From Maribacter sp. (lineage in GTDB: Bacteria > Bacteroidota > Bacteroidia > Flavobacteriales > Flavobacteriaceae), in the NCBI GenBank assembly GCA_020629285.1, contig JAHDDP010000021.1, positions 1-57,582 on the forward strand: 57,582 bases of DNA, read 5' to 3'. The position numbers were made by a program, and so were the translations under genes. Below are positions 1 through 7,427 of this stretch, one piece after another; positions within the stretch are counted from its first letter, which is position 1; each line of letters begins with the position of its first letter. The notes under the pieces are model-generated. The model made no database searches. It was not told where the DNA came from and saw nothing but the letters and a program-made list of their open reading frames with translations.

Positions 1-17
1 GTTTGAGTTAGTTTTTT

Positions 18-57
18 AAGATGGCTGGCTTTTTTGAGAGAGCCAGTCCATCTTTTT
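18..57 (+). terminator. Rho-independent terminator at the left edge
   Basis: A strong stem (arms 18-30 and 41-54, one bulged base) is followed by a T run at 52-57. It most likely ends a + strand gene left of the window. It also separates that gene from the GntR regulator, which has its own promoter. Confidence 0.75.
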
Positions 58-99
58 ATAAAATTTAAATGAAGTTTCTAACATTATTGTCATGAAAAA

Positions 100-129
100 T
101 TTGATTACACAGTTATTTGTTTAAATTTG
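100..129 (+). promoter_or_regulatory. Bacteroidetes-type promoter of the GntR gene
   Basis: TTTG at 100-103 is followed after 18 bases by TAAATTTG at 122-129. This matches the Bacteroidetes sigma-A pattern TTTG-N(about 19)-TAnnTTTG. The predicted start lies near 136, inside the operator-like palindrome that follows, giving a leader of about 40 nt. Confidence 0.55.
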
Positions 130-132
130 ACA

Positions 133-151
133 AACCAATCTGGTTAACCAA
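133..151. promoter_or_regulatory. Candidate autoregulatory GntR operator
   Basis: The segment contains the perfect palindrome TGGTTAACCA (141-150), preceded by a second ACCA half. It overlaps the predicted transcription start of the GntR gene, as expected for an autorepressed FadR-type regulator. A related element, TTAACCAACCAG, lies at 898-909 before the MFS gene. Assignment to this regulator is inference. Confidence 0.45.
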
Positions 152-174
152 TTTTTTAACTAAGAATTTAATAT

Positions 175-876
175 ATGAAGTTAGAGATCTTGACTAAAAA
201 TGACCACCAGCAACTTCACAATGATATCATTGCCAAAATAAGAGATTTGATCAATAATAAAAATCTTGAACCTGGTGATAAATTACCTTCAGAACGTATG
301 TTGTCTGAACGTTTTGAAGTAAGTAGAGGCAATGTGCGAGAAACAATTCAGAAACTTGAATTTTATGGCATATTAAAATCAAAACCACAAAGTGGAACCT
401 TTGTCGCAGACATTGGTAGAGTAGCCATGAATGGTATGATAGATGACATTCTTGCTTTAGAAGATCCAGATTTTAAATCATTGGTTGAAACAAGAATTCT
501 ACTAGAGCTTAAAACAGTAAGGTTAGCCGCGAAACGTAGAACTAATGACGATTTAGAAAAAATAGAAGCTGCATTAGAGTCATACAAAGAAAAAGTATTG
601 AACAATGAAGATGCCGTTCAAGAAGACTTGCTTTTTCATTTAGCAATTGCTCAGGCATGTAGAAATAGCACCATTAATAGAATGATGCTGATTATTACAC
701 CTGAAATTATCAACAACTTTGAAAAGTATCATGTTTGTGACAAGAATCAAGGTCCAAAAAGAATTAAAGAGCATCAAGACATATTTAATGCCATAAAGGA
801 ACAGAATACTCAAAAAGCCAAAGAAATGATGAAAGTACATTTTAATGAGCTTTATAAATATTGTTACAATATATAA
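175..876 (+). CDS. FadR-type GntR transcriptional regulator (FCD domain)
   Basis: A 233-residue regulator with an N-terminal GntR winged helix (about residues 10-75; core motif KLPSERMLSERFEVSRGNVR) and a C-terminal all-helical FCD ligand domain (about 90-225). FCD-type GntR proteins usually bind a small carboxylic acid, often a sugar acid, and release DNA on binding. The genes downstream (uronate-type MFS transporter, DehR-like reductase) suggest that it senses an alginate-derived keto-uronate such as DEH or KDG. A promoter and a palindrome lie directly upstream, so autoregulation is likely. The ligand is inferred from context only; another uronate such as a pectin product is possible. Confidence 0.88.
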   Translation: MKLEILTKNDHQQLHNDIIAKIRDLINNKNLEPGDKLPSERMLSERFEVSRGNVRETIQKLEFYGILKSKPQSGTFVADIGRVAMNGMIDDILALEDPDFKSLVETRILLELKTVRLAAKRRTNDDLEKIEAALESYKEKVLNNEDAVQEDLLFHLAIAQACRNSTINRMMLIITPEIINNFEKYHVCDKNQGPKRIKEHQDIFNAIKEQNTQKAKEMMKVHFNELYKYCYNI

Positions 877-909
877 GAGATACAGGTATATCTCTATTAA
901 CCAACCAGT
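876..909. promoter_or_regulatory. Hairpin and operator-like half site between gntR and the transporter gene
   Basis: A 7-bp stem (876-882 with 889-895) begins at the gntR stop codon, with no T run behind it. It is followed by TTAACCAACCAG at 898-909, which shares the CTGGTT half with the palindrome upstream of gntR. It may be an internal regulatory site or a weak processing hairpin. Confidence 0.3.
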
Positions 910-989
910 GAAAACAAAAGTTTTTAGATTATTTAAGGAATCAAAGACGCTTTTTTTCATCAACATACAAGACCTAAAAGCAAAGAATT

Positions 990-2291
990 ATGAAAATTAA
1001 AGGATTAAGATGGTGGGTTATAGCTTTAATCGCAATAGCAACAATTATCAATTACATCGATCGTCAGTCCATCGGAGTTCTTTGGCCAGACATAGCTGAA
1101 GATTTATTTCCCGATAAATCAAATGATGAACGTAAAGAAATATTTGCCACTATATCTGTAGTTTTCATGTTTGCCTATGCATTCGGACAAGCTATTTTCG
1201 GTAAAATTCTAGACTGGTTAGGCACACGAATTGGTTTCGCCATTTCAATTGGTGTATGGTCTATTGCGACTGCACTTCATGCACTTGCTCAAGGTGTTTT
1301 AAGCTTTGGCTTCTTTAGAACAATTTTAGGAATTGCAGAAGCTGGTAACTGGCCGGGTGCTGCAAAAGCAAATGGAGAATGGTTCCCAACTGAAGAAAGA
1401 GCATTTGCTCAAGGCTTGTTTAATTCTGGAGCAGCAATCGGAGGTATTGTCGCTATACCTGCAATAGCCACCATGACTATATATTTCAGTTGGCAAATGA
1501 TATTCATTATAGTTGGTGCCCTAGGATTACTCTGGTTGATACCTTGGTTAATATTAGTAAAAGCACCACCGAAAAAACATCCATGGATTTCAGATGAAGA
1601 ACGAAACTATATCTTAACAGGTCAACAAAATCAAGATATCGATAACGACGGTACTCCAGACGATGGGTATAATCCAGACACTGGTAAACTATTAAAGCAT
1701 AAACAAAGTTGGGGAGTAATCATTGCCTCAGCAGCTATTGACCCTATCTGGTGGTTATTTGTAGTATGGATTCCGATTTATCTAAACGAAGTTTATGGAA
1801 TGGACGTAAAAACTATTGGTATCTATGGTTGGGTTCCCTACGTAGGTGCAATGCTAGGTGCTTGGTTTGGTGGGTTATTTGCCCAAAATCGTTTAAAAGC
1901 GGGATGGACGGTTGATAAAACTAGAAAAATAATAATTACTATTGGTTGCCTGATTATGTTGCCAAGTTTGCTAGCCATGGCCAACCCTGGTGGACCAACC
2001 GGAGCCGTACTGATTATGGCACTAATACTTTTTGGTTTTCAAACCGCAATTGGTAATGTTCAAACGTTACCTAGTGATTTCTTCGGAGGAAAAACAATTG
2101 GAACTTTATCAGGTATAGCAGGAATGGCCGCTAAGTTAACAGCTGCAGCATTAATCTATTTAGTGCCCTGGTTAACTTCTGGCGGAAATTATACACCTGC
2201 ATTTGTAATAGGTGCAACAATGGCAATTATTGCGTTAGCAAGTATCTGGTTATTATGCGGTAAAATTGAACCGTTAAATGAAAATAAATAA
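990..2291 (+). CDS. MFS transporter, anion:cation symporter family (hexuronate/DEH type)
   Basis: A 433-residue, 12-helix major facilitator. The N-terminal NYIDRQSIGVLWPDI is typical of the ACS family (ExuT/DgoT-like uronate and sugar-acid:H+ symporters). It probably imports unsaturated uronate or DEH/KDG across the inner membrane for the reductase and kinase encoded next. The cytoplasmic loop between the two six-helix halves (about residues 210-235) carries an acidic stretch, DIDNDGTPDDGYNPDTG, that resembles a calcium-binding aspartate-rich repeat and seems unusual for the family. The gene lies between the GntR regulator and the SDR, with a 34-nt gap to the latter. The exact substrate is inferred from neighbours. 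Confidence 0.85.
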   Translation: MKIKGLRWWVIALIAIATIINYIDRQSIGVLWPDIAEDLFPDKSNDERKEIFATISVVFMFAYAFGQAIFGKILDWLGTRIGFAISIGVWSIATALHALAQGVLSFGFFRTILGIAEAGNWPGAAKANGEWFPTEERAFAQGLFNSGAAIGGIVAIPAIATMTIYFSWQMIFIIVGALGLLWLIPWLILVKAPPKKHPWISDEERNYILTGQQNQDIDNDGTPDDGYNPDTGKLLKHKQSWGVIIASAAIDPIWWLFVVWIPIYLNEVYGMDVKTIGIYGWVPYVGAMLGAWFGGLFAQNRLKAGWTVDKTRKIIITIGCLIMLPSLLAMANPGGPTGAVLIMALILFGFQTAIGNVQTLPSDFFGGKTIGTLSGIAGMAAKLTAAALIYLVPWLTSGGNYTPAFVIGATMAIIALASIWLLCGKIEPLNENK

Positions 2292-2325
2292 ACTGAATTA
2301 AGAATAGATTAAAATAAATTATAAC

Positions 2326-3087
2326 ATGAGTACAGAAGGAAAAGTAGCAGTAATTACAGGAGCAACTGGAGGAATCGGATTTGCAGTTGCTAAAAGATTA
2401 GGACAAGATGGTTACACCGTTATCTTAAATGGAATAGATGACGAAGCTGGTGCCGAAAGAATTAAAGAACTTACTGCAGAAGGTATTACTGCCGAGTACT
2501 TAGGATTTGATGTTACCAATGAAGAAGCGGTAACCAAGAACATTAAAGCAATCGGTGAAAAATACGGTAAAATAGATACACTTATCAATAACGCAGGTGG
2601 TCTAGGCGGTAGATCTCGTTTTGAAGAGATGACTACTGAATTCTATAGAGGTGTTATGGCCTTGAACTTAGATTCAGCTTTCTTTGCCTCTAGAGCTGCA
2701 ATACCTTACCTTAAAAAAGGTGAGCACCCATCTATAATCAACTATACCTCTAATGCAGGTTGGACAGCTGGTGGACCAGGTGCTGGTATCTACGGTACTT
2801 CTAAAGCAGGAGTTCATGCTTTGACAAGAGCTTTGGCAAAAGATCTAGCTGAATATGGTATTAGAGCAAATGCAGTATCTCCTGGTACTATTGACACTCC
2901 TTTCCATGCTCAGATCAAAGCTACAAAACCAGAAGTTTTTGCTTCTTGGGCAAATAACATTATGTTAGGTAGATTGGGTCAGCCAGAAGATGTTGCCGGT
3001 GTTGTTTCTTTCTTAGCTAGCAAAGATGCTGCTTTCATTACTGCCGAAACTGTACAAATTGGTGGTGGTCAAGCTTTAGGTATCTAA
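2326..3087 (+). CDS. SDR oxidoreductase, probable DEH reductase (DehR-like)
   Basis: A 253-residue classical short-chain dehydrogenase with TGATGGIG cofactor motif (11-18), NNAG (88-91), catalytic Ser142, Tyr156 and Lys160. In alginate-degrading flavobacteria an SDR in this position reduces 4-deoxy-L-erythro-5-hexoseulose uronate (DEH) to 2-keto-3-deoxygluconate with NAD(P)H. The neighbouring uronate transporter and the kdgK/kdgA operon just downstream give exactly the acceptor pathway for KDG. A KduD-type 5-keto epimer dehydrogenase of pectin catabolism is the main alternative. It is the last gene of the gntR-MFS-SDR group and is followed by a bidirectional terminator. Confidence 0.8.
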   Translation: MSTEGKVAVITGATGGIGFAVAKRLGQDGYTVILNGIDDEAGAERIKELTAEGITAEYLGFDVTNEEAVTKNIKAIGEKYGKIDTLINNAGGLGGRSRFEEMTTEFYRGVMALNLDSAFFASRAAIPYLKKGEHPSIINYTSNAGWTAGGPGAGIYGTSKAGVHALTRALAKDLAEYGIRANAVSPGTIDTPFHAQIKATKPEVFASWANNIMLGRLGQPEDVAGVVSFLASKDAAFITAETVQIGGGQALGI

Positions 3088-3106
3088 TAATTGTTCATAC
3101 TTTATA

Positions 3107-3142
3107 AAAAAGCGTTATTGTGAATTCACAATAACGCTTTTT
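3107..3142. terminator. Perfect bidirectional terminator between SDR and lacI
   Basis: A perfect 36-nt palindrome centred on GAATTC, with an A run at the left end and a T run at the right. It therefore reads as a terminator on both strands. It abuts the lacI stop codon (3143-3145) and ends both convergent transcripts. Confidence 0.88.
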
Positions 3143-4159
3143 CTATTTAGAGGAATCTCGTACAATTAATTCAGAATCTAGAATTATCTTATTCAAAGAT
3201 TGTCGTACCACCTCTTTATCGACATAACCCAAAAAAGTTTCTGCTGCCAATTTTCCTATTTGCTTACTGTGCTGACTTATACTTGTAATTGTAGGTGTTA
3301 CCAAAGAAGTAAAGGGCTCATTACCAAAACCTACTAGTTTTATTTCCTCCGGTACTTTAATATTTCTCTCTTTTAAAACCTGCAATGCTCCCAATGCGGC
3401 ATAATCACTTGCTACATACACGGCATCGGGTCTATTTCTTAACGCCAATAATTCTTCCATTTGATGTCTGCCATCTTCTAATGTCAGGCTACTTTCAATT
3501 AGCAATTCATCATCATGTGGTAGGTTGTGCTTTTTAATTGCATCTATATAACCTCGTATCCTGTTATTGAATATTCGTGTTCTGCGGTAACCTCCTATAT
3601 GGGCTATTCGTTTACAACCTTGCGCTATCAAATGCTCTATAATCATATGACTACTATCATAATCATTGATCCCTATATAATCAACATTTAAATCGTTCTC
3701 CCCCCTATCAAAAAGAATTAAAGGAATTCCGTTAGACTTTATTTTCTCATAGAAAGATAAATCAACTGTTTCATTTGCCATTGATGCGATAATACCATCA
3801 ACCTGTAAATACAATAACGTATCTATATTATCACATTCCTTTTCAAAAGACTCGTTTGACTGGGTTATTATAATATTGTATCCGGCTTTATTAAGAACCT
3901 CTTCCATATTCTCTACAACAGAAGAAAAGAAATTACTATTAGTTCTAGGCACAATTAAACCTACTAACTTACTTTTCCCTTTCCTTAAGGCACTTGCCAA
4001 ATGATTAGGTTGATAATTTAATTCTTTTGCTACCTGTTTTACGGCCTTCTTAGTTTTTACACTTATGCGTGCATCATCATTTAAAGCCTTTGAAACAGCC
4101 GCAGTCGAAATACTCAAAGCATTTGCAATGTCTTTTAAAGTTGTTCTTTTTTTATTCAA
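3143..4159 (-). CDS. LacI-family transcriptional regulator
   Basis: A 338-residue LacI/GalR repressor. The N-terminal helix-turn-helix and hinge helix (about 4-60; TLKDIANALSISTAAVSKAL) precede a periplasmic-binding-protein-like effector domain (about 60-335). It is divergent from kdgK, and two perfect copies of a LacI-type palindrome centred on ATCGAT lie in the shared intergenic region, one near each gene. It most likely represses kdgK-pfk-kdgA and itself. The ligand is probably KDG or its phosphate; this is inference. Confidence 0.9.
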   Translation of the reverse strand: MNKKRTTLKDIANALSISTAAVSKALNDDARISVKTKKAVKQVAKELNYQPNHLASALRKGKSKLVGLIVPRTNSNFFSSVVENMEEVLNKAGYNIIITQSNESFEKECDNIDTLLYLQVDGIIASMANETVDLSFYEKIKSNGIPLILFDRGENDLNVDYIGINDYDSSHMIIEHLIAQGCKRIAHIGGYRRTRIFNNRIRGYIDAIKKHNLPHDDELLIESSLTLEDGRHQMEELLALRNRPDAVYVASDYAALGALQVLKERNIKVPEEIKLVGFGNEPFTSLVTPTITSISQHSKQIGKLAAETFLGYVDKEVVRQSLNKIILDSELIVRDSSK

Positions 4160-4169
4160 TTAGTTTATA

Positions 4170-4177
4170 TATATTTG
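4170..4177 (+). promoter_or_regulatory. Candidate -7 element of the kdgK operon promoter
   Basis: TATATTTG matches TAnnTTTG and ends on the first base of operator 1, so a bound repressor would cover the transcription start. A well-placed -33 element is not obvious (nearest TTG at 4141-4143). The leader to kdgK would be about 125 nt. Confidence 0.4.
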
Positions 4178-4192
4178 TTTAATCGATTAACC
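4177..4192. promoter_or_regulatory. LacI-type operator 1
   Basis: GTTTAATCGATTAACC is a near-perfect palindrome around ATCGAT, the typical architecture of a LacI/GalR site. It is repeated exactly, in inverted orientation, at 4256-4271. Confidence 0.8.
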
Positions 4193-4255
4193 AAAAGTAA
4201 GACTTTAATTAGCTTTAACAAAAAATGTCTGTTTTGGTTATTTTTTACCTAAAGT

Positions 4256-4271
4256 GGTTAATCGATTAAAC
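4256..4271. promoter_or_regulatory. LacI-type operator 2
   Basis: GGTTAATCGATTAAAC is the exact reverse complement of operator 1. Identity extends to 21 bases when the flanking TTTG is included. The centre-to-centre distance is 79 bp. On the minus strand it directly follows TACAATTTG, a near match to a -7 element that could serve lacI. Confidence 0.8.
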
Positions 4272-4307
4272 AAATTGTAAATCAGTATATAAAACTTATA
4301 AAACAAC

Positions 4308-5354
4308 ATGAAAAAAGTAGTAACATTCGGTGAAATCATGCTTCGTTTAGCACCACAAGGATTTTTAAGATTTTCTCAGGCTAATAATTTTGATGTAATA
4401 TATGGTGGAGGAGAATCTAACGTAGCTGTATCTTTAGCTAACTATGGTGTTCCTGTAGATTTCGTAACACGTTTACCAAAAAATGATATTGGAGAATGTG
4501 CAATGATGGAAATGCGTAAAAGAGGCGTTGGCGTAGATAAAATTGTTTACGGTGGTGATCGTTTAGGTATCTATTTCTTAGAAACCGGAGCGGTATCTAG
4601 AGGTAGTAAAGTAGTTTACGATAGAGCACACTCCGCTATTTCAGAAATTGAATCTGGAATGATCGATTGGGATGCTGTTTTTGAAGATGTTGAATGGTTT
4701 CATTGGACAGGTATTACACCAGCTATTTCTCAAGGAGCTGCAGATGTTTGTTTAGAAGCTGTTAAAGCTGCTAGTGCAAAAGGAATTACAATCTCTACAG
4801 ATTTAAATTATAGAGCTAAACTTTGGACATACTGTGACGATACTCACAGAGAAAAAGTAATGGCAGGATTAACCGAATATTGTGACATTATTTTAGGGAA
4901 CGAAGAAGATGCTGAAAAGCATTTTGGAATTCACCCAGAAGGACTTGATGTTCATAAAGATGGCGCCGATGTTAAAGCGGAAGCTTTCTTATCTGTTTGT
5001 AAGCAGATGATGAAGAAATTCCCTAAAGCTAAAAAGGTAATTACAACATTAAGAGGTTCTATTTCCGCATCGCACAACACATGGGCAGGTGTATTATGGG
5101 ACGGTACTAAAATGTACGAAACTCGTCAATACCAAATCACGGATATCGTTGACCGTGTTGGTGGTGGTGATTCTTTTATGGGTGGTTTGATCTACGGATT
5201 ATTGAAATACCCAGAAGATGATCAGAATGCTCTTGACTTTGCAGTTGCTGCATCTTGTTTAAAGCATACGATTAAAGGTGATGCCAACCTTGTAACGGTT
5301 TCTGAAGTTGAGAAACTTATGGGTGGTGATGCTTCTGGTAGAGTTGCTAGATAA
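4308..5354 (+). CDS. kdgK: 2-keto-3-deoxygluconate kinase (PfkB family)
   Basis: A 348-residue ribokinase/PfkB-family sugar kinase. The N-terminal substrate-side GGGESNVAVSLANYG (about 33-47) and the C-terminal DRVGGGDSF motif, with catalytic Asp288, are intact. It phosphorylates KDG to 2-keto-3-deoxy-6-phosphogluconate in the cytoplasm. It is the first gene of a three-gene operon with a phosphofructokinase homologue and KDPG aldolase, under control of the divergent LacI regulator. The aldolase at the end of the operon makes KDG the natural substrate, rather than fructose or ribose. Confidence 0.92.
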   Translation: MKKVVTFGEIMLRLAPQGFLRFSQANNFDVIYGGGESNVAVSLANYGVPVDFVTRLPKNDIGECAMMEMRKRGVGVDKIVYGGDRLGIYFLETGAVSRGSKVVYDRAHSAISEIESGMIDWDAVFEDVEWFHWTGITPAISQGAADVCLEAVKAASAKGITISTDLNYRAKLWTYCDDTHREKVMAGLTEYCDIILGNEEDAEKHFGIHPEGLDVHKDGADVKAEAFLSVCKQMMKKFPKAKKVITTLRGSISASHNTWAGVLWDGTKMYETRQYQITDIVDRVGGGDSFMGGLIYGLLKYPEDDQNALDFAVAASCLKHTIKGDANLVTVSEVEKLMGGDASGRVAR

Positions 5355-5390
5355 TTAGAAAACCACTTTAGATCTTCTAAAAATAGAAAA

Positions 5391-6611
5391 ATGTCGAAAA
5401 AATCTGTTTTAATTCTTTGCGGTGGCGGACCTGCACCTGGTATAAATACCGTAATCAGTACCGTGGCAAAGGCTTTCTTAAAAGATAATTATCGCGTTTT
5501 AGGTTTGCATGAAGGTTTTAAAGGAATTTTCGATGAAAATCCGCAGATCAAGGAATTCGATTTCTTCCATGCCGACCGGATTTTTAGTAGGGGTGGCTCA
5601 ACATTGATTATGAGCCGTTTTAAACCTAAAAACGAAAAACTAAACACTAGCCTTTTTATTGATAATAATGTAAAACTGTTGGTAAGTATAGGTGGTGATG
5701 ACACTGCTTCTACTGCCAACAGAATTACGGGTTTCTTAAAGAAAGAGGGTATCTCCATTTCTAACATTCACGTTCCCAAAACTATTGATAACGATTTACC
5801 GTTACCGGATAGGAACCCAACTTTTGGTTTTCATTCTGCAAAAGATGAAGGTGTACGTATTGGTAATACCACATATGAAGATGCACGTACTAGCCAAAAC
5901 TGGTTCGTAATGTCTACTATGGGTAGATCTGCAGGTCATTTAGCATTTGGTATTGCGGCAAGCTGCCACTACCCTATGATGATCATTCCAGAAATGTTTG
6001 ATCGCACCGCTATCACTTTTGATAAAGTGGTTCGTATGGTCATTTCTTCAATGATCAAACGTAAGATTGAAGATATTCATTACGGTGTAGCTCTAATTAG
6101 CGAAGGTGTTTTTCATAATATGCCAGAGTCTGAGCTAGACAAATGTGAGATTAAATTCACTTATGACGATCATGGACACCCAGAGTTAGGGAATGTTAGT
6201 AAAGCGCATATTTTTAATATGCTCGTTCAAAAGAAATTAAAGGAGCTAGGTATAGATATTAAAAGTAGACCGGTAGAATTGGGCTACGAATTGCGCTGCT
6301 GTAGACCAATAGGATTTGACCTTACTTTATGTACGGTTCTAGGTCTTGGCGTAAAAAAATTATTTGATGAAGGCAAGAGTGGCTGTATGGTCACCGCAAA
6401 TTCTAGAGGTGAAATTACTCCGTTGTTCTTATCGGAAATTCAAGATGAGAACGGTAAAATTGCTCCTCGTATGGTCAATATCAATTCAGAATTGGCAGAA
6501 TTATGTTTTCAAAATTTATTCTATGTAGGTGAAGATGATTATGAAGATGCAAAAAAATATGTGGACAATCCTTCAGACTACGATTTCAACAAAATTTTAA
6601 CCGAGAAATAA
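5391..6611 (+). CDS. 6-phosphofructokinase with pyrophosphate-dependent signature residues
   Basis: A 406-residue PfkA-superfamily protein. GGDD at 101-104 places Asp where ATP-dependent enzymes have Gly (GGDG). PKTIDND at 129-135 places Lys130 where ATP enzymes have Gly (PGTIDND). Together these are the known determinants of PPi use, and MGRSAGHLA fits that group. The predicted reaction, fructose 6-phosphate + PPi to fructose 1,6-bisphosphate + Pi, is reversible. Lying between kdgK and kdgA, it could run toward fructose 6-phosphate, helping gluconeogenesis from the glyceraldehyde 3-phosphate released by KDPG aldolase. The donor is predicted from residues only. Confidence 0.85.
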   Translation: MSKKSVLILCGGGPAPGINTVISTVAKAFLKDNYRVLGLHEGFKGIFDENPQIKEFDFFHADRIFSRGGSTLIMSRFKPKNEKLNTSLFIDNNVKLLVSIGGDDTASTANRITGFLKKEGISISNIHVPKTIDNDLPLPDRNPTFGFHSAKDEGVRIGNTTYEDARTSQNWFVMSTMGRSAGHLAFGIAASCHYPMMIIPEMFDRTAITFDKVVRMVISSMIKRKIEDIHYGVALISEGVFHNMPESELDKCEIKFTYDDHGHPELGNVSKAHIFNMLVQKKLKELGIDIKSRPVELGYELRCCRPIGFDLTLCTVLGLGVKKLFDEGKSGCMVTANSRGEITPLFLSEIQDENGKIAPRMVNINSELAELCFQNLFYVGEDDYEDAKKYVDNPSDYDFNKILTEK

Positions 6612-6618
6612 AAAACAA

Positions 6619-7287
6619 ATGGCACAATATTCAAGAATAGAAGTAGCAAATGTAATGAAGGAATCTGGTATGGTACCTTTGTTCTATCACCCGGACATTG
6701 AGTTAGGTAAAAAGGTTTTACAAGCTTGTTATGATGGTGGTGCGCGTTTAATGGAATTTACCGCTCGTGGCGATTTCGCTTTTGAAGTATTTTCTGAATT
6801 GAACAAATACGCTATTAAGAACTTACCAGGTATGATTATGGGTGTTGGTTCTATAACCGATGCTGCTGCTGCATCATACTACATGTCTATAGGTGCAAAC
6901 TTTATTGTAACTCCATCTTTAAGAGAAGATATTGCTATAGTTTGTAACCGTAGAAAAGTATTATGGTCTCCTGGTTGCGGTTCATTGACCGAAATCAACA
7001 AAGCCGAAGAAATGGGCTGTGAGATTGTAAAATTATTCCCTGGTTCTCTTTACGGACCTGGATTTGTAAAAGGAATTAAAGGACCTCAACCATGGACTAG
7101 TATTATGCCAACAGGTGGTGTTAGTACAGACGAAGATAACCTTAAAGGTTGGTTTGATGCCGGGGTTACTTGTGTTGGTATGGGATCAAAATTGATCAGT
7201 AAAGATATTTTAGCAAATAAAGATTATGCAGGTTTAGAAGCTTTGGTTAAAGATACTTTAGCCAAAATCAAAAAACTGAGATCATAA
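6619..7287 (+). CDS. kdgA: KDPG / 4-hydroxy-2-oxoglutarate aldolase
   Basis: A 222-residue class I aldolase of the KDPG/KHG family. The Schiff-base Lys138 lies in EIVKLFPG, the general base Glu46 in RLMEFTARG, and the phosphate-binding PTGGVS is near residues 170-175. It cleaves 2-keto-3-deoxy-6-phosphogluconate into pyruvate and glyceraldehyde 3-phosphate. It starts 7 nt after the phosphofructokinase stop, so it is the last gene of the LacI-controlled operon, and a terminator follows. The family usual length is about 210-225. Confidence 0.94.
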   Translation: MAQYSRIEVANVMKESGMVPLFYHPDIELGKKVLQACYDGGARLMEFTARGDFAFEVFSELNKYAIKNLPGMIMGVGSITDAAAASYYMSIGANFIVTPSLREDIAIVCNRRKVLWSPGCGSLTEINKAEEMGCEIVKLFPGSLYGPGFVKGIKGPQPWTSIMPTGGVSTDEDNLKGWFDAGVTCVGMGSKLISKDILANKDYAGLEALVKDTLAKIKKLRS

Positions 7288-7304
7288 AATATATAGATTT
7301 CACC

Positions 7305-7322
7305 GTATGGGCAAACCCATAC
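7305..7322. other. Small GC-rich hairpin after kdgA
   Basis: A perfect 7-bp stem, GTATGGG with CCCATAC, around a CAAA loop and without a T run. It lies 18 nt after the kdgA stop and could protect the 3' end or assist termination. Confidence 0.35.
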
Positions 7323-7364
7323 AGTGTCATCTACTAAAAGTGCATATTTAAGTTGTTAGTTGGA

Positions 7365-7412
7365 AAAGGGCATTTAAACTTTGACATTACGTTGAAGTTT
7401 GGTGCTCTTTTT
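7365..7412. terminator. Terminator between convergent kdgA and glpD
   Basis: A long stem (7365-7381 with 7395-7410, one bulge and some G-T pairs) is followed by T-rich sequence on the + strand. On the minus strand it runs into a TTTT stretch. It probably ends both the kdgA operon and the glpD operon. Confidence 0.65.
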
Positions 7413-7427
7413 GTTTGCTGTACACTA

